From Cryptomeria japonica (lineage: Eukaryota; Streptophyta; Pinopsida; Cupressales; Cupressaceae), in NCBI RefSeq assembly GCF_030272615.1, contig NC_081414.1:51950636-52014635 (forward strand): 64,000 nt of DNA, read 5' to 3'. This document shows positions 34,401 through 46,482 of this stretch, piece by piece. The stretch's first letter is position 1; each line of letters starts with the position of its first letter. Below the pieces are notes generated by a model. That model was not told the DNA's origin. It ran no database searches and saw nothing but the letters and a program-made list of their open reading frames with translations. A program made the position numbers and the translations under genes.

Positions 34401-35394
34401 CTATTGGCCATCTATGGAAAAGGATTCCTACTACTTTGTTAGGAAGTGCAAAAAATGTCAAGTTCATGGCGACCTAATACATGCACCAGCTCAAGAACTG
34501 CAACCAATCACAACACCATGGCCTTTTTGTCAATGGGGTCTTGATCTTGTGGGTAAAATCCATCCATCTTCATCCAATGGCCATAAATTCATTATTACCG
34601 CCACCGAATATTTCACCAAGTGGATTGAAGCTGTTCCACTTACCCAAGTCACCGGCAAGCAGATCGCCTCATTCATCCTCAATTACATCATCTGTCGGTA
34701 TGGTGTGCCCATGTCCATTGTCACAGATAATGGTCTTCCTTTCAAAAATCAGGATGTCCGTGAACTTTGTGAGAAATTTCATATCCAACACCGCTTTTCC
34801 ACTCCCTATTACCCACAAGGCAATGGTCAGGCCGAAGCATCCAATAAAAACATATTGAGAATCCTAAAGAAGACAGTCAATGATGCCGGTCGTGATTGGC
34901 ATGTTCAATTGAATCCAGCGCTATGGGCATATCGAACTAGCATTCGAACCCCTACAGGTGCAACTCCTTATTCATTGGTCTATGGTGCAGAAGCTATCTT
35001 GCCTATTGAGGTCGAGATACCATCATTAAGGGTTTCCTTGCACAATCTCATTGATGATGACGCATACAGAGTCTCACGCCTTCAGGACTTGGAGCTACTT
35101 GATGAGAAGCGACAAGCTGCATACAACCATCTCAAAGCCTATCAGCAGCGCATGAGTAGAAGCTACAATCACCGAGTTAGACCTCGTACATTTGAGGTAG
35201 GTGATCTTGTTCTTCGAGAAAATCCTCGCAACCAACCAAACAGAGAACATCAAGGCAAGTTTGAATCAAATTGGCTAGGCCCATATGTTGTCACTGCTGT
35301 ATTTGGGTCCGGGGCATATCAGTTGGCTACATCAGATGGAGAACCGCTCGCAGATCCAATCAACAGCATGCACCTCAAACGGTTTTACACATAA
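31495..35394 (+). pseudogene. E3 pol: RT, degenerate RNase H, archaeal-type RNase H, integrase
   Basis: 1,300 codons without a stop, in frame with gag. RT: GGIRICTDFRDLNKACP, SLMDGFSGYNQIKI and the active site DYVDDLLAK (near 32770). The first RNase H starts LLLYISATSTALGVLL, with Ser for the catalytic Asp, so it probably acts as a connection domain. The archaeal-type RNase H (33640-34020) is intact: YFDGSYTRHGSGAG, NIAEYEALITGL, VYGDSQLVI, NRAADAMA. Integrase has HEGICGTH with CKKC, then GLDLVGKIH, VTDNGLPF and GQAEASNKN, giving D, D and E. The polyprotein ends at TAA near 35392. The coding quality suggests recent activity in cis or in trans. Confidence 0.95.
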
Positions 35395-37806
35395 GCTATA
35401 CAGAGCATCAGGCTCCCCTGCCTATCAGAAAATACCAAAAAAATTCAGAAAAATGTCCTGAAGAAAATATAAAAACATTCAAAAAAGTAAAGAAAAATCA
35501 TGCATCCAAACGGTGAACAACCACTCCGGTGGCACCTTGGGTAAGAACGATGGTGAAAAGCTGGCAAACAGGCTATGGCTCCATTATCTTTCAGAATTGT
35601 GGCGATCACATCTACTTCATACATACATCCATCCATCCATCAACCATGGCTTGTTATTCCTCTGCAATTATGATAGTACTCCATACATCTTGCATCCCGC
35701 TTTTTCATAGTCATGTCTAAAACTGGGGGCAATGCCTTTAACCTATTGATGGAAGTGGATTCTACATTGTCTTATGATTCATTAAGTTCTTCATTCAAAC
35801 AATCATCAAAAATCCAAAAACATTCAAACATATCTCGCAAAAATACCAAAAACATTCAAAACAATTCAAAATCCAAAAACATCGACAAAACCATTGAAAA
35901 ATCACACAAAAACATGGCAACACCTTGTACATACTCATCCATGCAGATACCAAAACAAACATTGCGACAAACTACTCACACAATGACCATTTACCAAACA
36001 ACCACACAATCCACATCAACAATCCAAAACTGTCTTTAAAACAAGGATGGATCCTTCCTTACCAAAACAAAGACAAGATGATGTTTTCTTTGACAAGAAA
36101 ATTCTGTTAGGCTGTCAAATACTTGGTTGATTTGTGAGTAATTCATTTGTTTATCTGTATCGGGATCTTTTAGCATTGTTTTGTATCGTTTGCGCATTAT
36201 TTCCGATGAAGTACTGGGGCATGTACTAATGGTGTCTACGTGGGAAGTTCACCAAGCTACATGATCTTATGCAAAATGCAGTCATAGATCATTACGGCTT
36301 GCTAACTACAGCGTATACCTCGACCATATGAGCATGAACCATTACCAAGGATCCATATTCTTTATTCTTTATGTATATATTGTTTGTTTGCAGGTACAAT
36401 TCTCTTTCTTTGGTTCCTCCTACCTCATCCAAACAGGATAAAGGTTTTATCTCTTATTACGGTATGCACTTGTCTCAGGATATGATCAGCCTACGATCAA
36501 GGAGGACGATCCAAGTCATGCATGAAAGGAGATAATCCTTGTCTGTTCCGCAAGCAATACTCAGGTCAACTTGATCCATTATATCAAGTTGCTTGTATTA
36601 ACTTGCTATATCAAAATCCATGTAATAAATACTCTGGTCATCTTGAATCTTTATGTCAAGTTGCTTGTATTTTCTTACAACATTTTAAAGCTCAATGATG
36701 AAAAATAAAGCACCATGGATCGTCATTTCATCTCATCTGTATATATTGCATTTCGTTGCATTCCATCCATCCATACATTCATAAATAACTGCATATCATT
36801 CATACATAGTAATGACAATGGATACTCTATTTTCCTCTTCTTCCATAGGAATGTAATAGGTCCTCCATTTCTTCTATTTAACATTGAACCCCCCCACCCT
36901 CCCCATCTCGATAATCAGCATCACATATCCTTCATCGTTTCCCATCAACCCAATCAAGCCACGTTCATCACCATCCATCTCTAATAGGAGGGATTGTGTT
37001 TCCCATCCTCATTCATCCACACAATCAAGCAAGTTGCTCTGTCTACACAGATACATCGACTCCCACACACCTAGACTATCAATAGATACTCTGATCAAGT
37101 ATCTTCGGGTCTCAACAGGTAATCGATTATGGTAATCCTAGACTACATCAGGCATTTATCATAATGACCTAGTCTCAACGGGGCTGCCATGATTCCCCAC
37201 AACCATCCATCACATGCACACACTATCAATTGATCAACCAATCAAACACAATCCAACAGACAATTACATCAATTGTCTACGTCTCAACGAGTATTTTGCT
37301 TCATATACCTTGACTTCATCGGGCAATTACATCAATTGTCTAAGTCACATCAGGTCACTTTGATTCACTTACTCAGACTTTATCATGTCCAAGCGACCAA
37401 CTGACATCAACTGTCACGCTTTGACTTGACCGGGGCAATTAAACCGATTGCACCAGATTGTCCAAACAATTTTGATCAATTGTATAGCATCAATCCAAAC
37501 CCCACAATACATCTGCTATGTATCTCTTGCATGACCTCAGGGTACTCGCTGGCTTGTTGTTTCTTCATATTCACTCCATTTTCTCTCATTCTTTCATCAT
37601 TAGTTCTAATTTCTTCTATTCTACCTCCCTTCCACTTTTCATTCTTTTTCGAGAGACCGCCCGATTTTTCAAAAAAAAAAAATTCGGCCCATCTCTCGAG
37701 GGGGCATACCACCCATTAAATTTACATTTTATGGGGCATTTCTTCACACCTATTTTTCTTTCTTTGAAACGACGCGATAAACCGCACCGTCTCAAAGAGG
37801 GGCAAA
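35395..37806 (+). other. E3 3' noncoding region and polypurine tract
   Basis: 2.4 kb without a recognisable gene. It holds (CATC)n-like patches near 35627 and 36765, and a degenerate recurring motif at 37070-37470 in which ATCAATTGTC and GTCTCAAC(G/A) recur every 40-100 bp. An A-rich run sits at 37669, a PPT-like CTCGAGGGGGCA near 37696, and the final polypurine tract AAAGAGGGGCAAA at 37794-37806 abuts the LTR. Confidence 0.65.
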
Positions 37807-39709
37807 TGTAGTCACATAAATCTGTCCACTTAATTAAATGAATACTTAGTATTTATTTGATTATTTAACCATCAATTAATAATTAATTAAATTAATATTT
37901 AATTAATTCATCTTAACCCTCTTCTCCTATTAATTAAATAAATTATTCAATTTATTTGATTTAATTCACTTAACCAAATTCATACCATTAATTAAATAAA
38001 TAAATCATATTTGTTTAATTAAATCTTCTCTCACATTTAAATAAATTAATATTTATTTAAATCCCCCAAAATCCCACCTCACACATTTAAATAAATTAAT
38101 ATTTATTTAAATCCCCCAAAATCCCACCTCTCACATTTAAATAAATTAACATTTATTTAAATCACCTTTATCCTCCACCCACTTGCATTTTCCTACAAAT
38201 GCAAGTTGCACAATTATTTTAAATAAATAATTTATTTAAATCACCTTTATCCTCCACCCACTTGTATTTTCCTACAAAAACAAGTTGCACAACTATTTTA
38301 AATAAATTATTTATTTAAAATCCTATTTATCCTCACCCACTTGAAACCTTTAATGGTTTCCCTTAAAGTAGTCAAACTTGATGGCTTTAAAGTCTTCAAA
38401 CTTGATGGCTTCCTTCTATAGTCTTCTTAAGACTTTAATGGTTTTCCTTAAAGTCTTCAAGCCTTTAATGGTTTCCCTCAAAGTCTTCAAGCATTTTAAT
38501 GCTTTATCTTCTTTTTCTCATTTAAATAAATTAATATTTATTTAAATATTTATCCAAATGCAACTTACACCATTTAATTGAAATAAATGATTTTATTTTA
38601 ATTGAAAATACCAAAATTTCTCCCACTTACATTTTCCTACAAAATCCACTTGTATGCCTAAACCCCTTCTAGATTCTTCTAAACCCTTCCTAATTAGCCT
38701 AATCCATCCCCTAAATATTGTCACATTCCTAAGAAAATTGGAGTCACTTCTCAAAGACTCCAAAGTCTTTGAAAAGCAATTAATGCTTTGTGTGTTCAAC
38801 AAATTAACCCTCAAAGTCTTGGATAACCTTTGAAAGCTTTCAACCTTCAACCACTAAATGGCTCAAAGTCTTTGAAAACCATTGAAGGCTTCCAACCTTC
38901 AACCACTTAATCCCCAAAGTCTCCAATAACCATTAATGGTTAATTCAACCCTCCCACATGGTTAAAACATTTGTTTTGACTCAACCTCTACCCAACCCAA
39001 AGGTCTCATCAGGCCATTAATGCTTTGACCATGATTATCTCTTAAACATTTGCACAAAGGTTTATCCTTGGATTAACTCTTAATCCAGTGGGTAATCTTA
39101 ATTTAGACTTGACCCTTACCTTCTAGATAACCATGAGGTCTTCTCAGGCCTTTAATGCCTCCAACCTCTTCTCTCAACCCAATCCTATGTTGAAACTTGT
39201 CACCATTTTATTGGTGCCAATTGTGCACATGGATCCCCAACTTTCAATCCTAACCCTTGTTAAGATTGCTCAATCTTAACCCTTCATTTCCCTATTTCTT
39301 CTATAAATAGAACCCTTCTCTTCAAGCAAAAAGAGAAGCATTTTAGAGTATTGTTGTTATACTGGCATTAGCATAGAGCTTTTTCATAGCATCACTATCT
39401 ACTCTTGCATAGTATTTGCTTATCATATTTAACCATCTTGAATCTCCATATGGCATCCATGGCTAGTGCTAAAAGCTGAGAGCTACACTCATTTGGGACT
39501 TGGAGAGAAGAGGAACAAGGGAGGAGCAACTATGAGCATCTTGATTAGCTATTTCATTCTATGTTTATATGCTTTCTATTTCATGCTTAATATCTCTCTT
39601 GATATGCCTGTTTAGGATAATCTTTTGTTGCTAACACTAACGTTTGTTTCTTGTGCTCTTGTGTGTGTTGCCATCAAACAGATTTTCTAATCCTTTTTGC
39701 AGAGCATCA
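37807..39709 (+). repeat. E3 3' LTR
   Basis: Same length as 23483-25385. Differences that I see: C/T near 23778/38102, G/A near 23952/38276, C/A near 24410/38734, C/T near 25105/39429 and G/A near 25185/39509. Confidence 0.97.
39302..39310 (+). promoter_or_regulatory. TATA box in E3 3' LTR
   Basis: TATAAATAG. It could drive outward transcription into LINE-B. Confidence 0.5.
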
Positions 39710-40385
39710 AGTTCTAACAGTATACCGAATGACTCTATAGAAGATGATAATAAGAAAACCCTCAAGCCTCCCTCTACTAAGGCTGAGAACAGTAGTGTGG
39801 ATAGTGTAGCCTCCATCCTTGATGGCTACTTGGCTATGGAGGCCAATGGGAGGCAATCAATTGAATCTTCCCCAGCTAATAGGGGGAAGCATGATTCTGA
39901 TACATGACATGTTGAGACTTTGGAGGCAGAAGAATCTCCCATTGAACTTACTTTTAGTCACATGACTACTGAGGGTAAGGCCCCTACTAGGAAAACTAGT
40001 GAGCTTACCCATAATGTCAGGAGTTTGGAGGTTGATAATTTGGAATATGATAATAACAGTCTCCCAGTATATGACTCTGTGGACAACAAAGAATATTCAT
40101 GGGCTATTGTCCTCTATCAAGAGAATGATAACAATTGTTTTGGCTGACAAGGCCATGGACCAACTTGGTTCCAGAAACACTAGAAGAAAGGGTAGGACCA
40201 AGAATAAAAATAAAAGCATTGTTATGAAGCCACCACCTCTTGGGGTTGAACAAGTATTTGTGTTTAAAAGGAAAAGAGGTAGACCATCTGGATCAAGCAT
40301 CATCAAGATAGATTTTAGAATCCCTAAGAGAAATCTACCTGAATGTTTCAAAACATTCAAATCCCCCATGCAAACTTCCCCTTAA
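39710..40385 (+). pseudogene. LINE-B ORF1, C-terminal part with AT-hook-like tail
   Basis: The first five bases are the right E3 target duplication (AGTTC). The frame continues ORF1 with an acidic/Ser-rich stretch (SIPNDSIEDDNKK). A TGA at about 39905 and a frameshift near 40130 interrupt it. The tail is strongly basic and contains KRKRGRPSGSS at about 40268-40298, an AT-hook/NLS-like motif. It ends at TAA 40383-40385, six bases before ORF2. It is probably the nucleic-acid-binding tail of the LINE ORF1 protein. Confidence 0.65.
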
Positions 40386-40391
40386 TTCTCT

Positions 40392-40898
40392 ATGGAGTTG
40401 AAGTGTGTATCTTGGAATGTAAGGGGTCTGGAATCCCCAAATAGAAAATATGTTGTCAAAAGGTTCATGAGGATGATTAGCAGTGTGAACATCCTTCTGC
40501 TTCAGGAAATCAAGGCTGTAAACTTCTCTCTTGATATAACCTACAAAGCATTTGGAGTGATGCAGACCACTTCACCACCAGCCACCTCAAGGGGAGGGGT
40601 CGAGCAGCCATTTTGAGCTCCCCTAAATGGAATTAATATATCAGTAGATGGGGATGTTCGCCATGTAATAGGCTAGTGTTGGTGGCTCTTAGGGTTGATG
40701 AGAAAGAATTTGGCATATGCTCTGTCTATGCCCCTAATGATTTTTGAGAAAGGATCAATCTTTGGAAGTGGATGATGCAAATGGATGACATTTCCTAGCT
40801 TATGGGGGCTGATTTTAACATGATAGAATACCATTCTGATAAAACAGGTTGAAGGGGGAGGAAAGTTTCTTTTGGAGAAATATGGTCAATAAGATTCA
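40392..40898 (+). pseudogene. LINE-B ORF2 endonuclease, N-terminal part
   Basis: The ATG at 40392 opens MELKCVSWNVRGLESPN, the endonuclease start. ILLLQEIKA carries the catalytic Glu, and GADFNMIEYHSDK near 40810 is the (G)DFN motif. Stops and a frameshift follow from 40614. It is interrupted at 40898 by E4. The enzyme nicks target DNA for target-primed reverse transcription. Confidence 0.82.
40894..40898. repeat. E4 target site duplication, left (ATTCA)
   Basis: Identical to 47527-47531. Confidence 0.92.
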
Positions 40899-41949
40899 TG
40901 TTGGCTTTTTGGTATGGTTTTGTCATTGATGTCAACACCTACTAAAACACTAGCACTTTGGAGAATCAACAACATTCACCGACAAGAAAGTGACTCATGC
41001 ACAGACACCGGTATCTAATACACCGACAAGATATATTGATCACCGACACTTGGAATGATATGGAAAACACTTGGTAATGTCAAAGACATCATTTGGACAT
41101 CTTGTCCTGGAGTTTTGTTCATTAGTATATTCATAGTTGCATATTTGTTGTTACCGGCAAATAGGTCTAGGGTTACACCAGCAGGTTTATCTTTTCCAGA
41201 TCAACATGGCACGCTATGGAGATGATTAATTATTGTTGTAAATGCATTAAGCCGACATGTTCAATCCTTTATTGCATCGGATATTATATTCTTTGTAAAA
41301 TGTTTTTATTGTAATATCTTGTAGAGACGACCTACTAAAATTGGTCTTAGGTTATGGTATAAATGTAAGATCTTATTTGTAAGATCAAGTGTGGAATGCG
41401 AAAAAGGATTGTGTGAAGGTATATGCGAGAATAAGCAGAGCTATACACACAAACATCATTTGAAGATTGAAGGAGGGTTTTTGTGAAGACAGTTAGAACT
41501 ACACCAGTACTGGATCCAACATATGAAGATGCTATTTTGTGTAGTACATTCTTATTGGATTTAACCATCCAACTGTAGTCAGTGTGACTCCCATTTTTGT
41601 GATTGAGCAATGAGCTCTAGGCGGTTGGCCTTTTTGCATGTGCAGACCCCATTTATGTACACTTACTATCTACAGTAGTATCATTTGATTATGGATAAGG
41701 TTTCCCACCATGGTTTTTCCCCTTACAGGGTTTCCATGTACAAATATTGGTGTTATGTGTTGTGGATGACTTTGTTTTTATGTTTCATGCACTAATCCTT
41801 ACTGGTATAGCAATTAACTGTTAAAACTGTCTACTGGCATATTTAACTGGTTTACCGGTATTAAACATTAAGTTGGTTAAGTTGTTTTTGGTTTGAATTA
41901 TTTGACAACTGATTCACCCCCCCCTCTCAGTTGTCTCTGGGACCTAACA
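40899..41949 (+). repeat. E4 5' LTR
   Basis: TGTTGGC start, GGGACCTAACA end. A TATAAAT box lies at 41358-41364. Near its end is a C8 run followed by TCTCAGTTG. Confidence 0.93.
41358..41364 (+). promoter_or_regulatory. TATA-like box in E4 5' LTR
   Basis: TATAAAT, conserved at 46934-46940 in the 3' LTR. Confidence 0.45.
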
Positions 41950-41951
41950 AT

Positions 41952-41963
41952 TGGTATCAGAGC
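41952..41963 (+). promoter_or_regulatory. E4 primer binding site (initiator tRNA-Met type)
   Basis: TGGTATCAGAGC two bases after the LTR end. Confidence 0.92.
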
Positions 41964-42005
41964 TTAGTCCTCTTTTGCAGAAGTTTAACAGCTTGTGGAG
42001 ATCCA

Positions 42006-42728
42006 ATGTCTACTAATTATTTTAGGAAGGACAGTCCTAAACTTGATGGAACCAACTATGGCATATGGAATATCAGAATGGAGACACATCTAAATTGCAT
42101 TGGAAAAGACATCTAGGATGTTACAAAGAATGGTTATACTGTTGCTGTACAAGGTCAGCCTAGTCCAGCTAACTTGACAAAAGATGAGGAAAATGACTAC
42201 AAAGCAAGCGAAGCACTTTTGAGCGCATTATCAGATCAACCAATCATGGGACTATCAGATAGGTCTACTGCTAAAGCTACTTGGGACCATTTGGAAACAC
42301 TGAATGAAGGAGATTCCATTGTCAAAATTGCAAAATTTGAAAGCTTCCGAGTCAGGTATGAACATCTAAAAATGGAAGAAGATGAAAGGATTTCTGCTTT
42401 TATGGAAAGAGAAAATGAAATTGTTTTGGGTATTAAATGTTGTGGAGGAACCTTAAGTGAAGATGAAATTGTTTCAAAAGTTTTAAGAGGATTGCCACTG
42501 CCATATAAAATGAAGGTTACTGCTATAAATGAGTTAAGAACAATGCCTAATACATCAATTACTAAGGATACTATTAAGATAGCTTTGGCCTTTAAAGCAT
42601 CAACATCATCTACTCCATCATTTGACAAATCTGATTGGGAATCCTTTATGCAAGAGAACTTGAAGAAAGTAGGAAAGAAAATGAAGAACTTGAAGCACTA
42701 TTTGCAAGGAAAATGCCTAAAGGTCTAG
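42006..42728 (+). pseudogene. E4 gag
   Basis: The ATG at 42006 (MSTNYFRKDSPKLDG) begins a copia gag: DGTNYGIWNIRMETHL, then after a TAG at 42114-42116 (Trp expected, CTGG to CTAG) the UBN2-type segment WDHLETLNEGDS, LKMEEDERISAFMERENE and LRGLPLPYKMKV. A frameshift near 42640-42665 moves the rest, including the zinc knuckle, into another frame. Confidence 0.9.
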
Positions 42729-44374
42729 TTGGAAGTAAGTATGAAGGTAAAGCACCCTTTAAATGTTTTAACAACAATAAGATTGGTCATATGGCTTCAA
42801 GATGCCCTGATAGACATGCTAGACTAAGAGAAGAAGCTAGAAGAACATACAAGCCTAACCCTGAATATCAGACATACAGATGTAAGAAGAATAAAGACAA
42901 ATCCTCTTACATTGATGATGAAGGTGTGACTGATGATTCTGATGAGGATCTAGAAGACAATGGATGGGTTTTTGTTGCTATAATTGAAGATCAACTGGCA
43001 CCTATAGGGAAACTGGTAGAACAAGCCCTAGCAACTAAAAGTGAAGTAAAGGATGAATGGATCATTGATTCAAGATGCTCACATCATATGATAGGAGACA
43101 AAGGTAAATTATTGAACTTTCAAGAATACAATGGAGGCTTAGTGAGATTTGGAGATGACAAAGCTTGTTCAATCAAAGGTAAGGGTACAATATCTCTTGA
43201 TGGTAAGCATAACACTGACAATGTTTACTATGTTGAAGGATTAAAGCATAATCTTTTGAGTGTTGGTCAATTAGTTGAGAAAGGATTTCAGTTACAATTT
43301 AAAAATGGAAAATGCAAAATCATGAATAGAACTGGTTTGGAAATTGCAACCGGTAATCAGACTAGAGGTAATATCTTTCATTTAAATAACAATGAAAAGA
43401 CATGCTTAATTGCACATATAGATGAAAGTTGGTTATGGCATAAGAGACTCTGTCATGTAAACTTTGATTGCATGGTAAAAATCAGTACTACTAAGGCAGT
43501 TAGAGATTTACCTAAAATTGTCAAACCTCAGAATACAGTATGTAAGGAATGTCAATTTGGAAAACAAGTTAGAGCTAGTTTCAAAAGTATTCCAGAAAAA
43601 TCAAATAATGCTCTTGATTTGATTCACACTGATTTATGTGGTCCATCTAGAACTAAAATCTTACAAGGTGATAGATATTTCATGCTAATCATTGATGACT
43701 ATTCTAGAATGTGTTGGGTTACTTTTCTCAGAGAAAAATCAGAAGCACTTGGAAAGTTCAAATTGTTCAAAGCAATAGTAGAAAATGAAATCAGTAAGAA
43801 AATCAAATGTTTAAGATTAGATCAAGGGGGTGAATTTACATCTAAGGAATTTAATACATTCTGTGAAGTGAATGGTATCAGAAAACAGCTATTAGCACCT
43901 CAGACACCACAACAAAATGGAGTTGTTGAAAGAAAAAATAGAACTATCTTGAATGCAGCAAGAAGTATGTTATTAGAAGCAAACCTACCACATGTATATT
44001 GGAGAGAAGCAGTCAGTACAATGGTCTATACATTTAAAAAAGTTCACATAAAAGGTGAGACTAGTAAGAGCCCTCATGAACTATGGTTTGGTAATACTCC
44101 TACTCTTAAGTATTTCAGAATTTTTGGAAGTAAATGTTATATCAGAAGAGATGAGTATATTGGCAAATTTGATCCTAGAAGTGATGAAGGAATATTTCTT
44201 GGTTATTCATCTAAGAGAAAGGCATATAGATGTTTTAGCAAAAGATTGCAAAAAATTGTTGAAAGTACAAATGTAAAAATTGATGAACAATTCAGAGGAA
44301 TTTCAAGGTATATAGACTCTGAATTGGCAACAAAATTTTTGACAAATGAACCTACTCTAAATCCATCAGTATAG
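42660..44374 (+). pseudogene. E4 nucleocapsid knuckle, protease and integrase
   Basis: After the shift the knuckle is CFNNNKIGHMASRC, missing the second Cys. The protease active site reads WIIDSRCSHHM (near 43060) where DSGCSHHM is expected, so it is inactive. GAG-pre-integrase has WHKRLCH. The integrase core keeps HTDLCGPS, LRLDQGGEF and NGVVERKNRT (D, D, E) and runs through GSKCYI and GIFLGYS. It ends at TAG 44372-44374. Confidence 0.93.
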
Positions 44375-45178
44375 AATCAAGATCTAGTTACTCTGGTATC
44401 ATCTGAGGATTCCACAGTAATTGAGGAACAACAACAAACCAAGACACCTCGGTATGTAAGACTAAATCATTCTGAAGATCAGATAATTGGAAACAAGTTT
44501 AAAGGAGTTATGACAAGAGGAAGATTGGCAAATGAAGAGGTATGTCTTATTTCTCAAATTGAACCATCATTTGTTAATGAGGCATGTGAAGATAAATTTT
44601 GGATTAAAGCCATGGAAGAAGAATTAGAACAAATTGAGAAAAACAACACTTGGACATTAGTTCCCCGGCCTAAAGATAAAAATGTAATTGGAACCAAATG
44701 GGTATTTAGAAACAAACTTAATGAAGATGGTAAGGTTGTCAGAAATAAAGCAAGACTAGTGTGTAAGGGATATTCTCAGAAAGAAGGAGTTGGTTACAAT
44801 GAAACCTTTGCACCGGTAGCTAGAATCGAGGCAGTCAGATTATTTTTGGCTTTTGCAGCACACAAGAAGTACAAAGTTTATCAAATGGATATTAAATGTA
44901 CATTTTTGAATGGAGATCTTGAAGAGGAAGTATACATTGAACAACCTGATGGATTTTCTTTGACAGATGAAAATGATATGGTTTGCAGGTTAAGAAAAGC
45001 TTTGTATGGATTAAAACAAGCTCCAAGAGCTTGGTATGCAAGATTGGATAAGTATCTTTTAAAGATTGGTTTTACTAAAGGAAATGCATACAACAATTTA
45101 TATTATAAAGTAACTAATGATGACATCTTGATTATAGAAGTATTTGTTGATGATATAATCTTTGGAGGAGAAGATTGA
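44375..45178 (+). pseudogene. E4 reverse transcriptase
   Basis: In frame with the preceding segment. Motifs: [55 protein letters not shown] (normally VKSAFLNG), [11 protein letters not shown] and the active site [10 protein letters not shown] near 45150. It ends at a TGA right after the active site. Copia RT of normal order; inactive because it is truncated. Confidence 0.93.
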
Positions 45179-46095
45179 TTATGTAAGGAATTTTCTATTA
45201 AAATGCAGCAAGAATTTGAAATGTCTATGATTGGAGAAATAAAATTCTTTTTAGGATTGCAGATTTCATAGACTGATAAAGGTATATTCTTGAGTCAATC
45301 CAAATACTTAATAGAGTTACTAAAGAAATTTGGGATGGAGAACTCTAAACTGGTAAGCACACCTATGACAACAAATGACAAATTATCACAAAGGGATGAA
45401 TCTACACATGTTAATCCAACTAGATACAAATCTATGATAGGAGGTTTACTATATTTGACACAAACCAGACCTGATATTATGAATGTAGTATGTATTGTTT
45501 CAAGATTTCAAAGTAATCCTAGAGAAAATCATGAATCAACAGTAAAAGGATTTTCCAGTACTTACAAGGCACTATAAATCTTGGATTATGGTATCCTAGA
45601 GATGAAAACTTTGAATTATGTGCATACATAGATGCAAATTGGGCAGGAGATGTGGATGATAGAAAAAGCACCACTGGCGGAGCATTCATTCTTGGAAACA
45701 GATTAGTTTCTTGGTTGAGTAAGAAACAAAGTTGTACATCTTTATCAACAGCAGAATCAAAATATGTTGCAACAACAACTAACTGTACACAGGTACTATG
45801 GCTTAAGCAAATGTTGAAAGACATAAAGGTAAAATGCAAGGAAGCTATTACTATCTATTGTGATAACATTGTAGCAATTGATATATCTAAGAATCCGGTA
45901 TTACATTTTAAAACCAAACATGTTTCTATCAAACTAAATTTTCTAAGAGAAAATGTTGAAGCAAAGGAGATAAAACTGGTTTGTGTGAATACTAAAGAGC
46001 AGATTGCAGATATTTTCACTAAGCCTTTGCCTAAGGAGACTTTTGAATATCTCAAAGATCAGCTTGGAGTCATACCATCACTGGTAGAGACTTAG
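45179..46095 (+). pseudogene. E4 RT C-terminus and RNase H
   Basis: RT continues with SKYLIELLKKFGM, then GGLLYLTQTRPDI. A frameshift lies near 45550-45600. The RNase H then reads YIDANWAGDVDDRKSTTGG (near 45625), SLSTAESKYVA, IYCDNIVAI and KHVSIKLNFLRE. It ends at TAG 46093-46095 after LGVIPSLVET. RNase H active residues appear mostly kept. Confidence 0.9.
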
Positions 46096-46482
46096 ACAGT
46101 TGATGATTAACATCAATCGGCAGAATTAATAGAGAAATCTTTTATTCCGGTCTTTGATGGGAAGCTACTTCTCAGGGGGAGTAGTTGGTATACTGAATTG
46201 ATTGGTATTTTGTATATGAACATGGTTTTATTGTAACTTTGGCATTTGATGTCAAAGGGGGAGAGATTGGTATGGAAAAACTTTGAGAAACACAAGGAAA
46301 ACACATGTTGCTCTCAGGGGGAGAGATTGTTGTTTAGGAGAAGTTATTACTCTCTGTATCTATATTTTGATTTCTGTTTATGATCTTTTTGGAGATTGTT
46401 GGTTTTTGGTACTTGGCATTTTTGTTTTGGCACTTTGATGGTTTTTCCATCTTGTGTTGCCATCAATGCCAAAGGGGGAGAT
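46096..46482 (+). promoter_or_regulatory. E4 multiple polypurine tracts before the 3' LTR
   Basis: GGGGGAG-type tracts at about 46175, 46256, 46317 and 46471; the last one, AAAGGGGGAGATT, abuts the LTR. Repeated PPTs are a known signature of Sireviruses. No coding sequence was recognised. Confidence 0.7.

Larger units (their letters stand above)
23483..39709 (+). mobile_element. E3: 16.2-kb Tat-like Ty3/gypsy retrotransposon with G-patch, recently inserted
   Basis: Both LTRs are exactly 1,903 bp and differ at about five positions by eye, with perfect AGTTC target duplications. The interior has a 2.7-kb leader, a single 2.4-kcodon gag-protease-Gpatch-RT-RNaseH-aRNaseH-integrase frame (three stops), a 2.4-kb 3' noncoding region and a polypurine tract. 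The second, archaeal-type RNase H between the first RNase H and integrase is the hallmark of the plant Tat lineage. Confidence 0.96.
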
